From NCBI RefSeq assembly GCF_003143855.1, contig NZ_QFRK01000064.1, positions 1 through 34,452 of the forward strand: DNA of 34,452 nucleotides, in the 5' to 3' direction. Position numbers and translations under genes: made by a program. Source of the DNA: Streptomyces sp. NWU339 (GTDB taxonomy: Bacteria > Actinomycetota > Actinomycetes > Streptomycetales > Streptomycetaceae). Shown piece after piece: positions 29,301 through 34,452 of the stretch (its first letter is position 1; each line of letters begins with the position of its first letter). The notes beneath the pieces were generated by a model. The model had not been told where the DNA came from. It saw only the letters and a program-made list of their open reading frames with translations, and ran no database searches.

Positions 29301-30503
29301 AGGAGGTCGCCGACCCCGCCTCCCGGGTGGCCGGCGCTGGCGCGCCTGGTCAGATCCGTGGCCGCCCGCCAGGGCGGGCGCATCCTGTCCCACGGCGGCA
29401 AGAATCTGACCGCCGCGCTGCTCGCCTGGCAGGCGAGCGCCCCGTGGGGGCAGGGGCGGCCCCAGTTCCTGGCCGTCGCCACGGCCCTGCTCGTGGTCAA
29501 CACCTCGACGGTGCACCACTCGATGATCGAAGCCGTGCGCCGGGTGGCGATCCAGGTGGCCGGGGTGACTCTGGCCATCGCCACCGCCTGGTGGCTGGGC
29601 CCCACCGCCGGGAGCATCATGGCGGTCCTGGCCATCATCCTGGCGGCCCGCGGGCGCCGCGCCTTCGACGACCATCTCCAGGTCGCCTCCACCGCGCTGC
29701 TCACCCTGACGGCCGCAGCGGCGATGCCGGTGCGCGACCTCGCCCTCCTGGCGCTGGCCACCGTGGCCGGTGCCGTCGTGGGCACGGCCGTCCATGCCCT
29801 GATCCTGCCCCCCGTGCATGTGGCCGACTCCCGGACCGCGGTGCGCCGGCTGGCCCGGGCCACCAGCCTGCTGCTGTGCGACATGGGCCGCGGCCTGCGC
29901 AGGCACCAGCGGACCAGCCACGCGCGGGTCTGGCTGTCGAGAGCGCGTCAACTCGAGGAGGAGATCGCCGAGGCGCAGGACCAGGTGCGGCTGGCCGAGG
30001 ACAGCCTGCGCTGGAACCTCCGCTGCTCCGTACACGGGCCCCGGCGGCCCGGAACCGGCGGCCATGCGCTCCTCGTCCTGCACGGGATATCACTGCAGGT
30101 GCGCGGGATCGCCCGGACCCTGGTCGACACCGTGGACGCACCCCGGGACGACCTCCGCCTGGGACAGTCGTTCACCGACCAGTACGCCCGGACGCTCGAA
30201 CTGGCCGGACAGGCCGTGCAGGACTTCGCCGAAGTGAACCGGGCAGCCGATCCGGAGCACACCGACGCCGGCAGACGGCTGCGCACCGCGCTCGAGCAGG
30301 CCCAGGGCTGGCATGACCGCATGACCGGACTCGTGGCACGCGGCGCCCTGAGCGAACCCGGAGCCTGGCACATCTACGGATCGCTGGTCACCGACGCGGA
30401 ACGGCTCCTGTCCGACCTGGACCGCGCCGGGGCAGCAGAGCCGATGGCCCCGGTGACGCCGATGACGAAGAGCGCGCCCACCACCCGGTTCCCCCGCTTC
30501 TGA
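29277..30503 (+). CDS. FUSC/ArAE-type membrane protein, ~408 aa
   Basis: N-terminal ARLVRSVAARQGGRILSHGG and KNLTAALLAWQA, then WGQGRPQFLAVATALLVVNT, VAIQVAGVTLAIATAWWLGP, SIMAVLAIILAARGRRAF, STALLTLTAAAAMPVRDLAL and AVVGTAVHALILPPVHV: five or six membrane helices as in fusaric-acid-resistance/aromatic-acid-exporter proteins. The C-terminal half is helical and cytoplasmic (ARQLEEEIAEAQDQVRLAED). GTG 29277 is used because conserved-looking sequence begins before the next GTG (29358); it has no clear SD. Substrate unknown. Confidence 0.75.
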   Translation: MQHSTNSGRRSPTPPPGWPALARLVRSVAARQGGRILSHGGKNLTAALLAWQASAPWGQGRPQFLAVATALLVVNTSTVHHSMIEAVRRVAIQVAGVTLAIATAWWLGPTAGSIMAVLAIILAARGRRAFDDHLQVASTALLTLTAAAAMPVRDLALLALATVAGAVVGTAVHALILPPVHVADSRTAVRRLARATSLLLCDMGRGLRRHQRTSHARVWLSRARQLEEEIAEAQDQVRLAEDSLRWNLRCSVHGPRRPGTGGHALLVLHGISLQVRGIARTLVDTVDAPRDDLRLGQSFTDQYARTLELAGQAVQDFAEVNRAADPEHTDAGRRLRTALEQAQGWHDRMTGLVARGALSEPGAWHIYGSLVTDAERLLSDLDRAGAAEPMAPVTPMTKSAPTTRFPRF

Positions 30504-30682
30504 CCGCCCGGCCCGCCGTCTCGCAGGCCCACCCGTCCTGCCGGGACGGCCGGTGGACCGGCTCGGTGCAGCGGCGGGCCGGACACCGGCCGGCCCGCTG
30601 GCGGCCCGGCCCGGCAAGCACCTTCCCAGGCACATGCCACGTGGAGCACACCGCATCCCCCGAGTGCCGCCACCCCCGCCGA

Positions 30683-30705
30683 CCGAGTATGTTGAAGATT
30701 GAACA
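30683..30705. promoter_or_regulatory. Shared motif, copy C
   Basis: Reverse strand TGTTCAATCTTCAACATACT then CGG, 65 bases before the ATP-binding regulator gene. GTTGAAGATTGAAC is nearly symmetric. The rest of 30504-30769 shows no gene. Confidence 0.45.
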
Positions 30706-30769
30706 AATATCCCGGGTCGTCCGTGCCTCCCGCTGCGGCGGGCGGCGCTCCTCGCGAAAGGCCCTCCCC

Positions 30770-31189
30770 ATGACCACTGCCATGACGCGCCCACCGGACC
30801 GCTCCCTCACCTGGTCGCTGCCCTGCACCGCCGACGCCCCCGCCCGGGCCCGGCGGCTCACCCGGCGGCTCCTGCACGACTGGGGCCTGACCGACGAGTA
30901 CACCTGCCGCACCGAGGTCGTCGTCGCCGAACTGGTCAGCAACGCCCTCACCCACGCCCGCCCCGACATCCACATCACCTGGCGGCTCGTCCGCAACACC
31001 GAACAGCCCGCGGTCCGCGTGGAGGTCACCGACGGGGGCCCCACCCGCTCCCCCGCCGACCCCGACCGCGACCCCGACGAGCACGGCCGAGGACGCCTGA
31101 TCGTGGCCGCCCTCGCCTCCCGGTGGGGTACCGGGCCCCGCCGCGACCGGCGCGGATGCATCCGCTGGGCACAGATCGGCCCCTCCTGA
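30770..31189 (+). CDS. ATP-binding (HATPase_c_2) regulator, SpoIIAB/RsbW-like, 139 aa
   Basis: ATG 30770 after GAAAGGCCCTCCCC. EVVVAELVSNALTHA (about 45-59) is the N-box with the Glu and Asn that bind Mg-ATP; VRVEVTDGGPTRSP (83-96) is the G1 box; HGRGRLIVAALASRWG (107-122) the following lid and helix. Streptomycetes have many such single-domain proteins, thought to act as anti-sigma factors/kinases on anti-anti-sigma partners. No sigma factor or partner adjoins it. Preceded by motif C. Confidence 0.85.
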   Translation: MTTAMTRPPDRSLTWSLPCTADAPARARRLTRRLLHDWGLTDEYTCRTEVVVAELVSNALTHARPDIHITWRLVRNTEQPAVRVEVTDGGPTRSPADPDRDPDEHGRGRLIVAALASRWGTGPRRDRRGCIRWAQIGPS

Positions 31190-31325
31190 CCCGCCGGCAC
31201 GGCACACGCCGAAGGAGGCACCACGCGTCCGCCGGACGGCCGGCCCCCGCCCCTCCGGGAGCCGCCGCCGATCGCCCCACTCTCCTGCCCGGGCCGGCTC
31301 CCGCTGTCGGCGTACGAGCTGAAGT

Positions 31326-32657
31326 GGCTCTGGCGAGATTTTCGTAGCCGGAGATCACCTCGGCGCGGTGGTCGGCCGGTCCGCACAGCGGCGGCGTAGA
31401 TGAGCGATCAGGACGACTCGGTGGCGCAGGACGACTCGGTGGCAGAGGAGTGGGACGCGGCGCGTCCTGCCATGATGCGTTTCTGGAGCTTCCCGCCGGT
31501 GATGCGGCCCTCGTTGACGCCGGAGTTGCAGCAGGGGGTGACTCCCTGGGCAACGGCGCGCTGGTCTTCACGCAGGGCTGTGGCGATACCGACGAGCGAC
31601 TTCACGCGGGGAGGGCGGTCGCTCGCGCGGCTCATCCAGGGGCAGGCCGCGCCGCAGGGGCGCGAGGGCTGTCTTCACCCGCTGACAGCGGCCCAGGTAG
31701 CCCTGGGTGAGGAGTTCCTGGTGAAGGATCTTGGCGTTGTGTTCGCCCTCATCCCAGCGTTGCCGCAGGTGGTCGAGGTACAGGTCGAGGGTGGAGGGGC
31801 GGCGCGAAGCCCGGCGGACCACCTCGGGCCAGGCCCGGGCGCACTTGCGTACCGTGCGGCGGTCCAGCCCGGGCTCGCGGGCTGCGGGCAGGCAGCTGCA
31901 GTGAGCGGCGGCAATTTCCTGAACGCGTCGGGACAGACCCTGCCCCAGGCGGAGCGGTCGCTGACCTGGAGGGCGCCGGGGGCGCCGTCGGCAATGCCCC
32001 GCCGGTGGGCGAGCAAGCCGTCCCGGCAGACAGTCTCCACTCCCGGATGTCCGCGCAGCCATCGGCCGAGCTGTTCGGCGCCTCTGCCTTCCCAGAGCGT
32101 CAGCGGGAGCCTGGTCTCGGCGGCGACCAGGAGGGTGCCGCGGGCGTCGCCGCACAGCGCAAAGTCATCCACCCCCAGGACTCGGGGTGTGACCAGCAGG
32201 GGCAGCGGCCCCCGCAGCAGCTGGGAGAGCACGGTGCACCGCGAGAGCGTGACGTTCGGGATGCGGCCCCATCCGGGCCCCGCTCCGGCCGGCCGGCAGG
32301 ACCCCGACCGCCTCGACCAGGTGCTTCAGTAGCGAGGTGCGCCGCTGGTAGCACACGCTCAAGTCGATCCGGACCGGCCGACCGCTAAACGCGACATCGG
32401 CGAGATGCCGCACATAGCGGCTGTGGCTCCACTCGCTCAGCGTGCCGCGCCCCGTACAACCCGCTGGAGCACGAGACCGCGTGCGGGCCCGCACCACCCC
32501 GACAGGGTCGGAAACATCGACTGAGACCATCCGCACATCCGCCAAGTGTGGTGACGGATAACGTAGTTCAACAGGCCACGGTAAGAGGCTGCCCACTACG
32601 CGGACCGGCCGACCGCCGCGCCGGGGTGACCTCCGGCTACGAAAAACTTGCAGAACC
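31326..32657 (-). mobile_element. Decayed ISL3-family element
   Basis: Imperfect terminal repeats of about 60 bp: left GGCTCTGGCGAGATTTTCGT at 31326 and right (reverse strand) GGTTCTGCAAGTTTTTCGTA from 32657, continuing with AGCCGGAG-TCACC. Length 1.33 kb fits ISL3. No 8-bp target duplication is visible (GCTGAAGT against ACGTTCAC). Confidence 0.8.
31395..32570 (-). pseudogene. ISL3-family transposase, several frameshifts
   Basis: N-terminal part near 32540-32330 reads YVRHLADVAFSGRPVRIDLS; the DDE core near 32190-31990 reads RVLGVDDFALCGDARGTLLV, AAETRLPLTLWEGRGAEQLG and RWLRGHPGVETVCRDGLLAH; C-terminal fragments read LDRRTVRKCARAWPEVVRRA, YLDHLRQRWDEGEHNAKILH and NSGVNEGRITGGKLQKRIMA. These lie in at least three frames, so no functional transposase can be made. 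Confidence 0.85.
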
Positions 32658-32709
32658 ACGTTCACGTGTGCGCCGACCATCCACCCCCGGTCCCCGGGCG
32701 GTGTCGTGC

Positions 32710-33663
32710 TCATCGGGCCCCCGGGGTCCGCTGCCAGAAGGGGGCCGCGGCCGGGATGAGAGGCAGGGAGGATTCCACGCGGCCGAAACGGTCGTCCCGG
32801 CGGGCCCAGGAGGCATAGGCGGCGTCGATCTCCTCGCGGCTGCGGCCGACGAAGTTCCACCACATGAGGATCGGCTCGGGGAAGGGCTCACCGCCCAGGA
32901 GCATGACCCGGGTGGGTTCACGGACCTCCAGGGGCAGTTCGTCGCGTCCTTCGCCGAGGTAGCCGAGCCGGCCGGGATGCAGGGGCTGGTCACGGACGGC
33001 GACGGCACCCTGGAGAACGACGAGCGCGTACTCCCAGTCCGGACGCAGGGGGACCGTGGCCGGCGCCCGCAGATCCAACTCGACGCCGACGAGCGGGGTG
33101 TCGCGGCGGGCCGGGCTGGCCAGGCCGCCGAAGTCGCCGATCAGGACGGTCGCGGCGCCGGCTCCGGAGTCGAGGTCGGCCCGCGGCAGCTCCGCGTGGT
33201 GCTCGAAGGCCGGTTGGCCGTGCCGGGTGCTCTCCGGAAGGGCGGTCCACAGCTGGATGCCCTCCAGGGTGCCGCGGTAGTGGCCGGTGGCCTCCTCCGC
33301 GTGGGAGACGGCGCTGCCGGAGGTCATCAGGTTGAGCTGGCCGGGTTTGATGACCTGTTCGGAGCCGAGGCTGTCGCGGTGGAGGACCTGGCCGTCGGTC
33401 AGCCAGGTGACGGTCTGCAGGCCGATGTGGGGGTGCGGGCCGATGTCCAGGCCGCTGTTCTCGGTGACGTCGGCCGGTCCCATGTGATCGGCGAAGCACC
33501 AGGCACCCACCGTGCGGCGGCCCCGACGGGGCAGGGCCCGGCGCACCCGGATCGCGCCGACGGTCGCCTCCCGGCTGTCGCTCACCTCCAGGCAGGGCGG
33601 GGCGGGATGGCCGGTGTCGGCCTGATCGGCAGGCGCGTCGACCGTGCTGACCGGTCCGCTCAT
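32710..33663 (-). CDS. Pirin-family protein, 317 aa
   Basis: ATG 33663 (MSGPVSTVDAPADQADTGHP) with AGAGGT upstream. Pirin cupin core: CFADHMGPADV, GPHPHIGLQTVTWLTDGQVL, HRDSLGSEQVIKPGQLNLMT, SGSAVSHAEEA. The His-x-His of HPH and SHAE supply the usual metal ligands. C-terminal pirin domain: MLLGGEPFPEPILMWWNFVG, RSREEIDAAYASW. Bacterial pirins include quercetinases and redox/metal sensors. No partner gene adjoins it. Confidence 0.9.
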   Translation of the reverse strand: MSGPVSTVDAPADQADTGHPAPPCLEVSDSREATVGAIRVRRALPRRGRRTVGAWCFADHMGPADVTENSGLDIGPHPHIGLQTVTWLTDGQVLHRDSLGSEQVIKPGQLNLMTSGSAVSHAEEATGHYRGTLEGIQLWTALPESTRHGQPAFEHHAELPRADLDSGAGAATVLIGDFGGLASPARRDTPLVGVELDLRAPATVPLRPDWEYALVVLQGAVAVRDQPLHPGRLGYLGEGRDELPLEVREPTRVMLLGGEPFPEPILMWWNFVGRSREEIDAAYASWARRDDRFGRVESSLPLIPAAAPFWQRTPGAR

Positions 33664-34172
33664 CACAAGACCTCTTTCTTCCTGTCGTTCCCCGGGCACA
33701 TCAAGGATGGGTTCGGTGCGGCTGCGCGGCACCTCGAGGTATTCCGCATCCTTGTGCCGGTGCGGGCGCGGCTCGGCGCGCCCGGGGGGTTGGTGTACGC
33801 CGCGGTGACCGGGAACGCCAGGTGGCGCGGCTCGCTTCCGGCGCGTGGCGGAACGAGCCCATAGGGGGCAGAGGCGGCGATGAGTACGGGCAGCCGGTGC
33901 CGTTGAGGCGCGAAACCCGGGCATGCGGCGTGTGAGGACTTCTGGCGCGTTCGTTGATTGTCGGGAGCGGGTACGGCCGGCGGGCTTCGATGGATGTGGG
34001 CGGGGCGGGACGAGCGAGGGGCTGCCAGCATCGCATCCTTCCACCGGGTCGCCGGGTGGGGCGCTCGCGTCTGTCGTGACGTGCAGTCCGCGGGGGACGT
34101 ACCCGCTTGAGCGCACGGCAAAGGGCGGGCGCCTGTTTGCCGGGCTGGGCGCGGATCGGTCGGATCCGTGAC
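33664..34172. other. Intergenic, no gene seen
   Basis: About 510 bases upstream of the pirin and downstream of wrbA. Open frames on both strands lack SD sequences and family motifs. The pirin promoter should lie in the first 100 bases. Confidence 0.5.
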
Positions 34173-34210
34173 GGCCCGTCGGCCGCACCCCGTTGTGCGG
34201 CCGACGGGCC
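34173..34210 (-). terminator. Terminator of wrbA
   Basis: A 16-bp perfect stem (34173-34188 with 34195-34210) 34 bases beyond the stop at 34244. Confidence 0.8.
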
Positions 34211-34243
34211 GGGCTCCGGCCCGCTCCCGGAGAAGGAGCCGAC

Positions 34244-34452
34244 TCAGGCGGCGGCGAGGCCGGCCTTGAGACCGGAAGCGATCTTGACGACGCGCTCGGC
34301 CTGGACGCGGGCGGCGGTGCGGGTGGTGTCGTCGACCGGGTTGTTGCCCTGGGCGTCGACGTGGGAGGTGCCGTAGGGGTTGCCGTCGGCGAACTTGGCG
34401 GGGTCGGTGTAGCCGGGGGCCACGAGGATGCCGCCGAAGTGGTGGACGGAGT
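34244..34452 (-). CDS. wrbA: NAD(P)H:quinone oxidoreductase WrbA, C-terminal part
   Basis: The reverse strand reads SVHHFGGILVAPGYTDPAKF, ADGNPYGTSHVDAQGNN and ends ARVQAERVVKIASGLKAGLA AA. HHGG-like loop, GYTDP and GNPYGTS are the C-terminal signatures of the flavodoxin-like WrbA quinone reductase, which uses FMN and NAD(P)H for two-electron reduction. The 5' part lies beyond the window. Confidence 0.85.
   Translation of the reverse strand, partial: SVHHFGGILVAPGYTDPAKFADGNPYGTSHVDAQGNNPVDDTTRTAARVQAERVVKIASGLKAGLAAA

Noticed and set aside
31318..32665. Target duplication of the ISL3 element
   Set aside because: The eight bases on each side (GCTGAAGT and ACGTTCAC) do not match.
1..34452. 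tRNA or rRNA genes, or an integration att site
   Set aside because: I found no cloverleaf with a T-loop GTTCRANYC consensus in proper context and no rRNA stretches; attachment-site repeats could not be found by eye.

Overview
The window is high-GC actinomycete DNA, most likely Streptomycetaceae: an SsgA-like sporulation protein, a SpoIIAB/RsbW-like ATP-binding regulator and frequent GTG starts all point there. It splits into an accessory element (about 1-18,570) and an IS-scarred chromosomal-arm or plasmid-backbone part (about 18,570-34,452).

Accessory element. A partial IS110-family transposase sits at the left edge. From 12,068 down to 245 lies a minus-strand block of small, mostly unrecognised genes. 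It contains a ParB-like protein with no ParA in the window, an orphan adenine-type DNA methyltransferase, a second N6-methylase-like protein without a visible catalytic NPPF/Y motif, a DUF488-like protein, several small Cys/His-rich proteins, and a striking protein made of five 62-residue zinc-binding repeats followed by a GIY-YIG-like nuclease domain. Six times a related ~85-bp cassette stands in front of a group of genes: a variable inverted repeat around a conserved core, then an SD-ATG encoding a short peptide (MKVVQ or a variant) that runs into, or stops on top of, the next gene. I read these as copies of one element-specific promoter/leader module. A plus-strand gene at 12,194 has two palindromes before it. 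From 12,539 to 17,778 follows a tightly overlapping minus-strand operon of membrane proteins and small HTH or zinc-ribbon proteins, including a 22-residue membrane peptide; its layout suggests a transfer/spread module, but no FtsK/TraB motor, relaxase, integrase or replication gene is visible. A 40-bp symmetric operator at 17,883-17,922 separates it from a plus-strand HTH gene. The gene after that carries a 142-bp MITE with an 8-bp target duplication that adds exactly 50 in-frame codons.

Right part. It holds an IS1380 remnant, an alpha/beta hydrolase, an FMN-dependent glutamate-synthase-like protein, a broken CoA-transferase gene, and a secreted His-rich protein. Next comes an IS6-family element split by an IS110-family element. 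The non-coding left end of that IS110 element contains, in the order known for bridge RNAs, segments matching its target flank and its own two ends. Beyond it are a DUF6069 membrane protein, an azoreductase-like flavoprotein divergent from a TetR regulator, an SsgA-like protein, a second secreted Asp/Arg/His-rich repeat protein, a FUSC/ArAE-type membrane protein, the ATP-binding regulator, a decayed ISL3 element, a pirin and the end of wrbA. A shared ~23-bp motif occurs near four genes of this right part.

All calls come from reading the sequence; no database search was run. Family names rest on recognised motifs, and many accessory genes have no function I can name.
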